DNA of 64,000 nucleotides, taken from the NCBI GenBank assembly GCA_045657665.1, contig JAZOTN010000008.1:106267-170266 (forward strand), given 5' to 3'. Made by a program: the position numbers and the translations under genes. Source of the DNA: RUG12461 sp045657665 (GTDB lineage: Bacteria; Bacillota; Clostridia; Lachnospirales; Lachnospiraceae). How positions within the stretch are numbered: the stretch's first letter is position 1; every line of letters begins with the position of its first letter. The notes beneath the pieces were generated by a model. That model was not told the DNA's origin. It searched no databases and was given only the letters and a program-made list of their open reading frames with translations. Positions 26,976 to 36,645 of this stretch are shown piece by piece.

Positions 26976-28016
26976 ATGTCAAAAAAATGGTGTAAACGTT
27001 TTTTGATAACATTTCTTGTGATCATGTTATTTGGTGGTGGTCTGACAGCTATTGTGGATCCGTATTTCCATTATCATAAACCTCTGGAGACATTGCAGTA
27101 TCGTTTAGAGGATGGAAGATATCAAAATGACGGAATCGTTAAGCATTTTGATTATGACGGATTGATTACGGGCTCAAGCATGACCAGGAATTTCAAGACG
27201 ACGGAATTTGATGCATTATTCCAGGTGCATTCTGTAAAAGTTCCGTTTTTGGGGGGGACTTTTCGTGAAGTGAATGAGAATCTGGAACGAGCGATTGAAG
27301 CCAATCAGAACATACGATATGTCATCAGGTCGGTTGATTGCAGTATGCTTGAAAATGATGCAGACGAGCTTTTTTCTGAGGAACTTCCGACTTATCTTTA
27401 TGACCGGAATCCGTGGAATGATGTGAAATATTTGTTTAATCTCAGTACCTTTATGGAAGGCACGGTTTATGATGGTTTGCTCTGGACTCTGACGGGAAAG
27501 AAGACAACCACATTTGATGAGTATATGGCCGGAGGTTCGGAGGTGAAATTCGGTAAGCAACATATTCTTGAAGATTATGAGAGACCGGGGAAGGACGATT
27601 ATGAGCCTCTACAGCTTAATTGTGAGAGCCTTGAACAGAATATGATAGAAGTGGCAAAAAAGAATCCCCAGATCGAATTCTACTATTTTTTTCCTCCATA
27701 TAGTATTCTCTGGTTTGATTCATTGGTTCAAAAGGGACAGCTGGAGGAAGAACTGGATATGCAAAAGCAGGCAACCGAGATGATGCTGGCTTGTAATAAT
27801 ATACATCTGTTTGGGTTTTTTGATGCATATGATATTACGGAGAACCTGGATCTCTATTCAGACATAGCACATTACAGCGGAGAGGTGAACTCCTGGATTA
27901 TGGAAAACATGAAAGAGAATTGCCACCGATTGACCAATGAAAATTATGAAGAATACTATCAAGCTATTCAGGAGCATTACGGTCAGTATGATTACGATGA
28001 GCTTTTCCGATCATGA
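26976..28016 (+). CDS. SGNH-like membrane-anchored partner of MBOAT copy 2
   Basis: 346 residues, with an N-terminal anchor (about 8-28) and an outer domain. ITGSSMTRNF near 64 is block I with the candidate nucleophile Ser. SDIAHYSGEVNSW near 294 gives the Asp-x-x-His element with a Ser-Gly that matches the block seen in the other two MBOAT partners. The protein is otherwise poorly conserved relative to the one at 21840. It likely takes the acyl group from MBOAT copy 2 and places it on the glycan outside the cell. GAGG precedes the ATG. Confidence 0.72.
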   Translation: MSKKWCKRFLITFLVIMLFGGGLTAIVDPYFHYHKPLETLQYRLEDGRYQNDGIVKHFDYDGLITGSSMTRNFKTTEFDALFQVHSVKVPFLGGTFREVNENLERAIEANQNIRYVIRSVDCSMLENDADELFSEELPTYLYDRNPWNDVKYLFNLSTFMEGTVYDGLLWTLTGKKTTTFDEYMAGGSEVKFGKQHILEDYERPGKDDYEPLQLNCESLEQNMIEVAKKNPQIEFYYFFPPYSILWFDSLVQKGQLEEELDMQKQATEMMLACNNIHLFGFFDAYDITENLDLYSDIAHYSGEVNSWIMENMKENCHRLTNENYEEYYQAIQEHYGQYDYDELFRS

Positions 28017-28047
28017 TTGAGAGACGATTTTTGCTCGGTTCGTTGGT

Positions 28048-28098
28048 TTGATATTCCTGTAAAAATAAATTACAATGCAAGTGAAAGGTTTATATAAT
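28048..28098 (+). promoter_or_regulatory. Tandem sigma-70 type promoters before the FkbM gene
   Basis: The first is TTGATA (28048-28053), 17 bases, TACAAT (28071-28076). A second overlapping one is TTACAA (28070-28075), 17 bases, TATAAT (28093-28098). Both are close to consensus and lie 24-45 bases before the ATG at 28122. They suggest the downstream genes have their own transcription apart from the MBOAT pair. Confidence 0.65.
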
Positions 28099-28121
28099 TA
28101 AGATGATTGGAGAATGAGAAA

Positions 28122-29234
28122 ATGCTTGAAGTAAAGGATATTATTTATGAGGATGGTGTGTAGGCGTATCTTGATGAAAGAAGAAAGCTCGCGGAAGATG
28201 CACAGAAGATCTTTCTTTTCGGATCTGCAAGGGGAGGGGAAAAAGTATATGAATATCTGGAAGTCTATGGACTTCATAAAAAGATACAGGGTGTGATTGA
28301 CAACGATAAGATGAAGCATGGAAAAATGTTTCATGATATTACAATCATCAGTGCAGAAGAATTGGACAATCTTCTGCATAATTATCAGAATGTCTTGATT
28401 TTTATTGCTTCAGGATCAGCGCATATCATTAAAAGACAGTTGCTGGAAATGGGAATTCCGGAGGAGATCATGGAGCCGTTTGTAATAACAAATCTACAGA
28501 TATCTCCAACGCCCTGTCAGTTTTTTGCAGATAAAAAGCGACAGATAACAGAAGTGTATGAACTACTGGCGGATGAGAAATCAAGAACAGTGTTTATATC
28601 GTTGGTTAATTTTAAAATAACTCAGGATGGAAAATGGTTGAATAAAATAGCTGACAACGAGCATGAACAATATTTTGATAGGGTGATGGAACTGAATGCT
28701 CATGAATCATTTGTTGATTGCGGCGCATATATAGGGGATATGGATGAGTACAGTCAAAGGCTGGATGGGAGATGGGATAATTATTATTGCTTTGAAGCGG
28801 ATCTTGATGTTTTTACTGAATTGAATAGACATGTTGATAGTTGTTACGAGGACAAACCGATCGATTTATACAATGTAGGGTGTTGGGATTCCAAAACAAC
28901 ATTGTATTTTGAAACAGCAGGATCCGGTAGCAGCTCTATTACTGACAAGATGAAAGATGTTAAAATAGAGGCAGATTCTTTGGATCATTTGTTAGCGGAT
29001 AAAAAGGTATCGGTGATTAAGATGGATATCGAAGGAGCTGAGCAGAGAGCACTTGCCGGTGCAAGGCAGATTATTACGACACAGCACCCAAAACTTACAA
29101 TCTCTGTTTATCATAGTCTGGAGGATTTTCTTGAAATACCGAAATTATTAAGCGCATATAGTGATCAATATAAGATATATCTTCGGCATTATAGGGAATT
29201 GACAGATTCGGAAACAATCTGCTATGCAATATAG
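28122..29234 (+). pseudogene. FkbM family methyltransferase, interrupted by an in-frame amber codon
   Basis: The ATG at 28122 has GGAG 10 bases upstream, but codon 14 is TAG (28161-28163). After it the same frame is open to 29234 (357 codons). Just past the stop comes a nucleotide-binding-like IFLFGSARGGEK, then the FkbM methyltransferase core: FVDCGAYIGD near 200, VIKMDIEGAEQRALAGA near 300 and LTISVYHS. Such proteins O-methylate glycan sugars. If translation restarted at the GTG at 28293 the N-terminal domain would be lost but the methyltransferase core kept. Only one substitution separates this from an intact gene, so it is either freshly inactivated, read through, or a sequence error. Confidence 0.78.
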
Positions 29235-29290
29235 GATTTCGAAACCATGGGAGAACAAAAGTTATTTTATAGAAGGAAACGACGGGAACA

Positions 29291-30409
29291 ATGATTAAAG
29301 TTGCAAGAGGATGCTGCGGAGAGGAAGAACTGACGCAGGTAAAAGAGGCATTTGAATACGGTTATTTCGGACTGGCATACAAAACAAATGAGTTCGAGGA
29401 AGAGATTGCAGGATATCTGGGAACGGATCGCAAAGTCATAGCAACAAATACCGGCACGACTGCCTTACACCTTGCACTTGATACGATCGGAATCAAGCCG
29501 GGAGATGAGGTGATCATGCCTTCTTTTACGTTTGTTGCTACGGCACAGGCAGTGAAGATGTGTGGAGGAACTCCGGTGTTTTGTGAGATTTTTCCAGATA
29601 CTTTGCTGATGAATCCGAAGGATGTTGAAAAAAGAATAACATCGCGGACGAAAGCGATCATTCCGGTACATTATGCGGGAAATGTCTGTGATATGGATGC
29701 GCTCCTCGAAATCAAAAAGAAAACAGGGATACGTATCATAGAGGATGCTGCCCATGCTTTTGGTTCTTTGTTCCATGACAGGAAGGTGGGATCTTTTGGA
29801 GATATTACATGCTTCAGCTTTGATTCAATCAAGGTGATGACTTGCGGAGAAGGAGGAGTGATTATTTCAGACGACCCGGCATTTGATGAGGTTGCAAGGG
29901 AAAAGCGTCTTCTGGGCATTGACCGGAAAACTATGCATGTAAAGGACTGGAAAAAGCGCTCTTGGGTGTATGATGTACCAACAACAGGATACCGCTATCA
30001 TATGAGCAACATCAATGCGGCAATCGGGCTCGCCCAGATTCAAAAAGTGGATCGATTTATTGCACGAAGAAGAGAACTCTGTCATCTCTACAATAAACAA
30101 TTAAAAGATATAGATGCAATTGAATTGCCTGTGTCGGATTTTGATACAATTACACCATTTATGTATGTGATCAGGGTAAAACATGGAAAACGAAATGCTC
30201 TCAAGGATTTTCTGTCGGAAAAGGATATTGAGTGCGGAATCAGTTATATCCCCTGTCATACATTCAGCCTTTTTGCGAAGGAAGGAGAGCATTATCCGGT
30301 TACAGATATGGTTTATGAAGAGATACTGTGTCTTCCGATGCACTTTGAGTTGAAGGATGAAGATGTGGAAGAGGTTGCAAAGAGGATACGTGAGTTTATG
30401 GGAGATTGA
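29291..30409 (+). CDS. DegT/DnrJ/EryC1 sugar aminotransferase
   Basis: 372 residues. TNTGTTALHLALD near 55 binds PLP phosphate, IIEDAAHAFGS near 148 holds the Asp, and FSFDSIKVMTCGEGG places the PLP-linked Lys near 180. The Lys rules out the RfbH-type dehydrase, which has His there. It aminates a keto-deoxy nucleotide sugar, most similar in pattern to WecE/ArnB/PseC-like enzymes. A TTGA overlap links it to an RmlC-type epimerase. No 4,6-dehydratase lies next to it; the PglF product or an outside source must supply the keto sugar. Confidence 0.88.
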   Translation: MIKVARGCCGEEELTQVKEAFEYGYFGLAYKTNEFEEEIAGYLGTDRKVIATNTGTTALHLALDTIGIKPGDEVIMPSFTFVATAQAVKMCGGTPVFCEIFPDTLLMNPKDVEKRITSRTKAIIPVHYAGNVCDMDALLEIKKKTGIRIIEDAAHAFGSLFHDRKVGSFGDITCFSFDSIKVMTCGEGGVIISDDPAFDEVAREKRLLGIDRKTMHVKDWKKRSWVYDVPTTGYRYHMSNINAAIGLAQIQKVDRFIARRRELCHLYNKQLKDIDAIELPVSDFDTITPFMYVIRVKHGKRNALKDFLSEKDIECGISYIPCHTFSLFAKEGEHYPVTDMVYEEILCLPMHFELKDEDVEEVAKRIREFMGD

Positions 30410-30984
30410 CAGAGGTGACGGAGACTTTTTCTTTTACGGAAACGGAACTGAAGGGCGCCTTTCTGATTCGCTCTTTTTATGCTGACGACGAACGTGGCGG
30501 ACTTTTAAAGGATTATCATATCGACGAGTTTCGCGAGCATGGCATCCGGCATGAGCTGAAAGAAGTATTCTATACAATTTCTCATAAAGGCGTGATTCGC
30601 GCGATACATTTTCAATTGGGTCATCAGCAGGCGAAGTTGGTTCGCTGTGTCAGCGGCTGTGTTTATGATGTGATTGTTGATCTCCGCAAAGAGTCTCCGA
30701 CATTTGGAAAATGGTACGGATATGAGCTCAGCGGGGAGAACCATATGGAGTTATTTGTTCCTGAGTATTTTGGACATGGCTATCTGGTGTTGGAAGAATC
30801 TGTTGTCAGTTATAAGTGTGGTGAGATGTTTTACCCGGAGGGGGATAACGGGATTATGTTTGACGATCCTGAGATCGGGATCAGGTGGCCGTTCGAGAGG
30901 ATCGGAGGTCAGGAGAAGCTGATAATCAGTCATAAGGACAGAGAATTGATGTCATTTCAGAATTATAAGGATATGGTGGTATAA
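30406..30984 (+). CDS. rfbC: dTDP-4-dehydrorhamnose 3,5-epimerase family protein
   Basis: 192 residues, cupin fold. RAIHFQLGHQQAKLVRCVSG (about 66) holds the catalytic His of RmlC, and VSYKCGEMFYP (about 133) the Tyr region; FGHGYLVLEE is also typical. It epimerises C3 and/or C5 of a 4-keto-6-deoxy nucleotide sugar. No RmlA, RmlB or RmlD is in the window, and the gene is paired with an aminotransferase, so an amino-deoxy sugar route is as likely as rhamnose. The start is either TTG at 30406 (TTGA overlap) or GTG at 30415, which has GGGAG upstream. Confidence 0.85.
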   Translation: MTEVTETFSFTETELKGAFLIRSFYADDERGGLLKDYHIDEFREHGIRHELKEVFYTISHKGVIRAIHFQLGHQQAKLVRCVSGCVYDVIVDLRKESPTFGKWYGYELSGENHMELFVPEYFGHGYLVLEESVVSYKCGEMFYPEGDNGIMFDDPEIGIRWPFERIGGQEKLIISHKDRELMSFQNYKDMVV

Positions 30985-30987
30985 CGG

Positions 30988-32007
30988 ATGTGCCAGATAT
31001 CAGTTATCACTTCGGTCTATAATGGGGAAAGGTTTATCGCAGAAACCATAGAAAGTATTCGAAATCAGACTTTCACGGACTTTGAATGGCTTATTTTTGA
31101 TAACTGCTCGACGGATGCGACCGTTTCCATAATAGAATCCTATGCAGGAGAAGACTCGCGAATAAGACTGTTTTGCAATGAAAGGAACTGTGGACAGATT
31201 CCGAATCTGAACCGGGGGATTGAACTTTCAAAAGGGCGTTATATTGCGCGTACGGATGCGGATGATATCAGTTACCCGCAGCGCCTTTGGAAGCAGCACG
31301 AATACATGGAAAAACATCCGGATACGGTGCTGATAGGAGCTGGAATGGATCAATGGCGCTCCGGTGAAAAGATTCCGGTGACCGGAGGAACTGTGTTCCA
31401 AAGTGACCCGGAGTGCAGATTCGGATCGCTGTTTTTTTGTGTTTTGCCGAATTCTTCCTTTTTTTTCAGGAAAGATGCACTGGGAGAGATTCGGTATCGA
31501 AACTATGATTATGCAGAGGACTGGGCATTGATCGTGGATCTGCTCGGGAAAGGAGAAGTTGCGAAGATTGCTGAGCCGTTGATCATGTATCGGATATACG
31601 GGGAGCAAGTGACGCAACGCCTTTCCGCTGATCTCAGGATCGCGGAAACAGAAGAGATAATGCATAGATATTTGCAGAAGTTGCCTATTGACGGAAAAGA
31701 AATACTCTGGAAGGCGATTCGGGGGCGGCTTGAAAACAAGGAAGAGTTTCAGGAAATGAAGATGGCGCTGCTCCGCTATGCTCTGTATTGCAAACTTGGA
31801 GAAGATGAAAAGGAAGCAGCGGAAAAATCATGTGTTCAAAGAGCCTATCGAACACTAATCGAATGGCAGAACGGAAATATGGCATTGCTCCGTCGGTACA
31901 TGACTGACCCGTTATGTAGAAATGGGCATCTTTTTTCGCGTTCGGGTCTTTCATTTTTAAAGAAGTGTTTGAAGCATTATGGAAAGAAGCGTTCCTATGG
32001 GGGATGA
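30988..32007 (+). CDS. GT2 glycosyltransferase
   Basis: 339 residues. SVITSVYNGERFIAETIESI at the N terminus, FDNCSTDAT (about 36) and ARTDADDIS (about 88, the DxD metal site) define a GT-A/GT2 enzyme. DYAEDWALIVDLL near 174 gives the acidic residue of the acceptor side. About 110 C-terminal residues are helical and variable. It transfers an unknown sugar to the growing glycan. It overlaps the next gene by 29 bases. Confidence 0.88.
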   Translation: MCQISVITSVYNGERFIAETIESIRNQTFTDFEWLIFDNCSTDATVSIIESYAGEDSRIRLFCNERNCGQIPNLNRGIELSKGRYIARTDADDISYPQRLWKQHEYMEKHPDTVLIGAGMDQWRSGEKIPVTGGTVFQSDPECRFGSLFFCVLPNSSFFFRKDALGEIRYRNYDYAEDWALIVDLLGKGEVAKIAEPLIMYRIYGEQVTQRLSADLRIAETEEIMHRYLQKLPIDGKEILWKAIRGRLENKEEFQEMKMALLRYALYCKLGEDEKEAAEKSCVQRAYRTLIEWQNGNMALLRRYMTDPLCRNGHLFSRSGLSFLKKCLKHYGKKRSYGG

Positions 32008-33676
32008 GCATTTGAATAAGAAGAGGGTTGATCTGACCGACTTGACGCCGGCAATGACACGGGAATTGAATGAGATTGCAGAAAGTTGCCGTGGGGAGTA
32101 TATGAAACTGATGAACTGTCTGTCGGAAAAGTACGGAAAAGAGGGGTTTTGGTGGGATACCCAGTTGGCAAGCAGACACATCGGTTGCTCATGCTTTGAG
32201 GATATTTGTAAGCTGAAGCTTCTTCGTGCTCTGGAGGATCGTTCGGAAGCGGATGAGGTTATAACTGACTCCCGTGTAATGTACAGAATGATAAAACGGA
32301 ATCTGTCGTTAAGTGTTTCGATTAAGAAGAAAAAGGAAAGCATGAAAAGCAGGGTCTGGCGCTCCGCTCCCGTACAGTTACTCTATAATTATCAACGCTT
32401 CGCCGGGAGGGTACGACGGTATCGATCGGATCCCTCCCTTAGAAGATCGGTTCCCGTAGATTCAGATGTGATTCTGGTTTCGGAGTGTGCGATGCCATCG
32501 GAGCTGAAAGACGGAGTGTTTACGGATCGCTATTTTCCTGAGATGAGAGCGACCGCTCCGGAAAAAACACTTTATGTGGTAAACATGGTCTATAGCGCGG
32601 AACAGGAAGTTGTAGCATTATCGGAATACCTCAGTTCACGCTCTGATTTTGCAATCTGTGATTGTTTCTCCACCAAGGAGGATCTTGAGGAAGTCAGACG
32701 ATATATCCGTTGGTGCAGACACTTTAAACTGGAACCGTGCTTTTTTGATGGTCTGGATATTACAGAGCTTTTACAGCATCATCTATCCACAGGAGCACAT
32801 AGCAGTGTTTCGATTGTAGGTATATTAAAAGGGAATGCCATCTGCAGAATGGTAAAGGAGCAGAAACTTCGTGTCATAAAGCTGATTGATTGGTTTGAAG
32901 GTCAGGCAAGCAGCAGTGCGATTGTCCGTCGTTTTCGAAAAGCATATTCCAATGTGCCCACGATGTCATATATCAATTCCCCATGCGGGGAGAATAATCT
33001 GGGATTATATCCGATCTCAGAGCAGTATCACAAGAATGTGATCTCGGAGTTTTTCGGAACGCAGGGAATCTGCTGGGAAAACATGATAAAACGTTTCTGT
33101 CCGGATACGAAATGTGTGACAGTTCCTTCTTACCGACAGCTTGCTGTTTTCCGCGAGGATGACAGGTGGAAACGGGAGAGAAATGGCATTCTGATCACAG
33201 TACCTTATTTTATGGATGTGGCCGAATCTCTTTTGCACGATTTCTTTTCTGCTATTAAAGATAGTGGGCGTTTTCGAATATACATCAAGAATCATCCGGC
33301 TAAAGAGAATTACAAGCTTCAAAATTATGGAATCGGTTCGGATGAGTATTGCGGACATGATATTCATTATATAGGAGGCGAGCTTTCAGAGGCGTTGGAA
33401 GGAAAACGAGCTGTGATCATGTCAAAGACAACGATGGCTTTGGAGGTTATGCTGACGGGAGTCTATACCATACTGTATTTGGGGCGGGGTGAGCTTAGTA
33501 ATTTCTGCTTACCGGACGGTATGGAGAAATATCGGAATGTGGCATGTGATGCAAATGAATTAAAGCAGCTTCTTTCCGGGGATATGAGAGGACTTGATCA
33601 GTCCGAGGCGGAGAAACTGCGGGATAAGGTTTTTGCAAAAGTAGATGAGTTCACGGTAAAAGCAATGTTTAACTGA
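31979..33676 (+). CDS. Unassigned GT-B-like surface polysaccharide protein
   Basis: 565 residues, no signal peptide and no membrane helices. I do not recognise a family. The N-terminal 130 residues are charged and helical. From about 160 a Rossmann-like unit begins (DVILVSECAMPSELK). In the C-terminal half, YIKNHPAKENYKL (about 440) and MSKTTMALEVMLTGVYTILY (about 480) resemble the donor-binding region of CDP-glycerol or polysialyl-type GT-B transferases (NHP, then S/T-T-x-x-x-E). A transferase role is inferred from this and from context. The start could instead be the ATG at 31997. An adjacent unknown at 33686 has a similar late motif. Confidence 0.6.
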   Translation: MERSVPMGDEHLNKKRVDLTDLTPAMTRELNEIAESCRGEYMKLMNCLSEKYGKEGFWWDTQLASRHIGCSCFEDICKLKLLRALEDRSEADEVITDSRVMYRMIKRNLSLSVSIKKKKESMKSRVWRSAPVQLLYNYQRFAGRVRRYRSDPSLRRSVPVDSDVILVSECAMPSELKDGVFTDRYFPEMRATAPEKTLYVVNMVYSAEQEVVALSEYLSSRSDFAICDCFSTKEDLEEVRRYIRWCRHFKLEPCFFDGLDITELLQHHLSTGAHSSVSIVGILKGNAICRMVKEQKLRVIKLIDWFEGQASSSAIVRRFRKAYSNVPTMSYINSPCGENNLGLYPISEQYHKNVISEFFGTQGICWENMIKRFCPDTKCVTVPSYRQLAVFREDDRWKRERNGILITVPYFMDVAESLLHDFFSAIKDSGRFRIYIKNHPAKENYKLQNYGIGSDEYCGHDIHYIGGELSEALEGKRAVIMSKTTMALEVMLTGVYTILYLGRGELSNFCLPDGMEKYRNVACDANELKQLLSGDMRGLDQSEAEKLRDKVFAKVDEFTVKAMFN

Positions 33677-33685
33677 GGGGATGAT

Positions 33686-34891
33686 ATGAGAAAGATTGTT
33701 TATATTATGCGAGATCCTTATTGGTTGCGCGACCACCATCGATATGGAGGAGAATATCTTCAGGAAAATGGTTACAATGTAGAGATATGGCATGTGATTA
33801 CGGATAGAACGATCTCTTTCGAAGATGAAAAAAGGATGTATAAAGGAGATAATCTATTTCATTATTCCTGGAGAGATTTCCGGGATCAAGTTGAAAAGAA
33901 TGCTGATGCAGTCTTTATCCTGCAAACATATGATCGATATTATGTATATTTGAAGAATAAGGGTTGCGAAGTGATCGTGATGAGCGGTCTTGGTGCGATG
34001 ATACCAAGAGCCCAGCCAAAGAAGGTGGATCGTTCTCTTCGAGGTGGCTTACGCCGTTGGAAAAACAGAGGAATAATAAAAAGTATAAAGCTAAAGGTAC
34101 GTTTTCGTAAGGAGCAGAAGGAAAAGAGATATTATGATTCTTATGTTCCGAAGAATCCGCCGGATCTGATCGTAACAGCATCTCATTATACCAGAAACTC
34201 TTATTTTCACAGAAATGAACCAGAGGAACGCATACTATATATTCATTCTCAGGATTATGATCGTTTCATCGAGGCAAATCGGGCAACCGATAAAAATCCC
34301 GGAGGGTATATTCTTTATATTGACAGTACATATACCGGAAACGCTTATGATACCGCAATGACGGGCATCAGTCCGGGTCCGGAAAAACATGCAGAAGAAT
34401 ACCAGAGACAGCTGGAAACGGTTTTTGAAAAAATGGAAGAGCATTTTGGTATGCCGGTTGTGATTTCGGGTCATCCGCACACGATATATCCGGAGAATGC
34501 CTATTCCGGGCGCGAGATTACGTTTTATAAAACATGTGAACAGGTAAGGGATGCAGAATATGTGATCATGCAAATGTCCACAGCGGTAAGTTTCCCGCTG
34601 TTATATGATAAACCGATTCTGATGGTGGCCAACGACTATTTCAGGGCGCAGGATGATTCCAGAGCTGATTTATACGAATGGATGGAAAAATCGGCGTATT
34701 ACCTAGGAATCGGGTTTATCAATATGAGCAATCCGGATGAATTGGAGAAACCATGGGAAAAGTGTGTTCCCGCTGACAAAAACGGAAGAAAAGACTATAT
34801 TGAAAAGTATCTGATAGATTCCGATAAAACGGAAAAAACGATTATCGAATATCTGGAAGAAGAGTATTTGTCGAAAAGAGTGAATCGATAA
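33686..34891 (+). CDS. Unassigned GT-B-like protein
   Basis: 401 residues, soluble, with a good GAGGGG site before the ATG. The N-terminal half reads as one Rossmann unit (KIVYIMRDPYWLRDHHRYGGEY cut short here by a loop), and a basic stretch (about 110-150, rich in Lys/Arg) could contact the membrane. The C-terminal half has GYILYIDSTY (about 211), ISGHPHTIYP (about 261) and MSTAVSFPLLYDKPILMV (about 297). The HPH then S-T-A-V order recalls GT52/GT-B sialyl- or polysaccharide transferases. I infer a transferase acting on the same glycan as the gene before it. No firm family call. Confidence 0.55.
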   Translation: MRKIVYIMRDPYWLRDHHRYGGEYLQENGYNVEIWHVITDRTISFEDEKRMYKGDNLFHYSWRDFRDQVEKNADAVFILQTYDRYYVYLKNKGCEVIVMSGLGAMIPRAQPKKVDRSLRGGLRRWKNRGIIKSIKLKVRFRKEQKEKRYYDSYVPKNPPDLIVTASHYTRNSYFHRNEPEERILYIHSQDYDRFIEANRATDKNPGGYILYIDSTYTGNAYDTAMTGISPGPEKHAEEYQRQLETVFEKMEEHFGMPVVISGHPHTIYPENAYSGREITFYKTCEQVRDAEYVIMQMSTAVSFPLLYDKPILMVANDYFRAQDDSRADLYEWMEKSAYYLGIGFINMSNPDELEKPWEKCVPADKNGRKDYIEKYLIDSDKTEKTIIEYLEEEYLSKRVNR

Positions 34892-34893
34892 TA

Positions 34894-36645
34894 ATGAGTA
34901 TTATTCGTATTATAAAAAAATTCCGTCTGATTCTTTCCAGACACCAAAAAATCCGTATTTTTCAGCTGGGTATTCTGATGGTGATCGGCGGCTTTATGGA
35001 GATGCTTTCCGTATCTCTTGTATTACCTTTTATGAATGCTGTTATGGAGCCGGAGAAAACCATGCAGAGTAAATATGTGATGATGGTGTGCGATTTGTTT
35101 GGAATGCATTCTTCGCGTTCTTTTTTAATGCTGGTGGCTGTTGCTCTGGCTGCGATTTATATTCTGAAAAACGCGTTTCTGATATTTCAAAACAATATCC
35201 AATACCGGTTTGTTTACAATAATCAGTTTCAAACTCAGTGCAAGCTGCTTCACAATTATCTTTCACGTCCGTATGAGTTTTATCTTCAGGCAAATTCCGG
35301 AGAAATCATGCGTGTGATTGGGTCGGATACAAATCAGACGTTTTATCTGCTGATCAATCTCCTCAGTCTGTTTACGGAACTGGTTGTTTCCGTTACACTC
35401 ACGATTACGGTTATCGTTATTTCGCCCTTGCTTACCCTTTCCATTGCCGGAATTCTCCTCGTCGTTGTGGCACTGATCCTGCTGGTGATCAGACCCATGC
35501 TCCGCAGAATGAGTCTTGCTACGCAGAAAGCCGATGCAAAGCAGAATATGTGGCTCCTGCAATCAATTCAGGGGATCAAAGAATTGAAGGTCATGCGGAA
35601 AGAATCCTACTTTGAAAAAAACTATCGTGAAAACGGAAGCATCACGATGACAGCTCTTCGAAAAAAGAATGTACTGACAAATTTTCCGAGATATTTTATT
35701 GAAGCAGTCAGTATGTCATCTTTGTTTCTGATTCTGGCGGTTTTGATCTATCGCGGACAGGATCTGGAAACGCTTGTACCTGTTGTAAGTGCCATTGCAA
35801 TGGCAGCAGTTCGTCTTCTTCCATCCATCAATCGAATCACATCGTCTCTTGCGAGTGCTGCTTATGCGGAGCCTATGCTCGATAAGACTATTGAGAATCT
35901 TCAAGGAATGGATGCATATGAAAGGCAAAATTCGGAAGCGCAGAAGGAATCCAGAGGCGCAGTAAAGCGTTTTGAAAACGAATTCGGCTTTTCTGATGTA
36001 ACCTATCGATATCCGAATGCTGATTATCCGGTTTTGGAAAATGCTTCGCTTAAAATCCGGAAGGGAGAGTCTGTGGGCATCGTTGGAGCATCGGGAGCGG
36101 GGAAGACGACTGCAGTGGATATTTTACTGGGGCTTCTGAAGCTTGAGAATGGAAAGGTGATGATTGATGGAACAGATATCCGAATGGATATGGATGGATG
36201 GCTTACACAGATCGGATATATTCCCCAGAGTATTTTTATGCTGGATGACACGCTACGTGCAAATGTGGCTTTTGGCATAGATGCTGCAGAAATTGATGAC
36301 AATAAAGTATGGACAGCTCTTGAAGAGGCGGCTCTGGCGGATTTTGTCAGAACGCTTCCTGAGGGACTTGATACCAGGCTGGGCGACCGTGGAATTCGGC
36401 TTTCCGGTGGACAGCGTCAGAGAGTTGGTATAGCAAGGGCTTTGTATGCTAATCCGGAAATTCTGTTTTTTGATGAGGCAACTTCAGCGTTGGATAATGA
36501 TACGGAAAGTGCTATTATGGAATCGATTAATCATCTTCATGGAACAAAGACCATGGTGATCATAGCTCATCGTCTGACGACCATTGAAAACTGTGATATT
36601 GTATATCGCGTAAAGGATCATAAGGTGATCAGGGAGAAACCATGA
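34894..36645 (+). CDS. ABC transporter, fused permease-ATPase, PglK/MsbA-like flippase
   Basis: 583 residues. Six helices in the first 330 residues begin with MEMLSVSLVLPFM, a pattern also found at the start of PglK. The ATPase domain has Walker A GASGAGKTT (about 399), YIPQSIFMLDDTL (Q-loop), LSGGQRQRVGIARAL (about 504) and FFDEATSALD (Walker B). Because PglFEDC are in the same cluster, the best role is flipping the lipid-linked glycan to the outer face. A lipid or peptide exporter would fit less well. ATGA-coupled to the next gene; sits 2 bases after the previous stop. Confidence 0.85.
   Translation: MSIIRIIKKFRLILSRHQKIRIFQLGILMVIGGFMEMLSVSLVLPFMNAVMEPEKTMQSKYVMMVCDLFGMHSSRSFLMLVAVALAAIYILKNAFLIFQNNIQYRFVYNNQFQTQCKLLHNYLSRPYEFYLQANSGEIMRVIGSDTNQTFYLLINLLSLFTELVVSVTLTITVIVISPLLTLSIAGILLVVVALILLVIRPMLRRMSLATQKADAKQNMWLLQSIQGIKELKVMRKESYFEKNYRENGSITMTALRKKNVLTNFPRYFIEAVSMSSLFLILAVLIYRGQDLETLVPVVSAIAMAAVRLLPSINRITSSLASAAYAEPMLDKTIENLQGMDAYERQNSEAQKESRGAVKRFENEFGFSDVTYRYPNADYPVLENASLKIRKGESVGIVGASGAGKTTAVDILLGLLKLENGKVMIDGTDIRMDMDGWLTQIGYIPQSIFMLDDTLRANVAFGIDAAEIDDNKVWTALEEAALADFVRTLPEGLDTRLGDRGIRLSGGQRQRVGIARALYANPEILFFDEATSALDNDTESAIMESINHLHGTKTMVIIAHRLTTIENCDIVYRVKDHKVIREKP

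Noticed and set aside
29291..30409. RfbH-type CDP-4-keto-6-deoxyglucose 3-dehydrase to pair with the orphan RfbF
   Set aside because: The PLP site has Lys (SIKVMTCGEGG), while RfbH needs His there, and no RfbG is present.
30406..30984. A dTDP-rhamnose pathway
   Set aside because: Only the epimerase-type gene is present; RmlA, RmlB and RmlD are absent and an aminotransferase is coupled instead.
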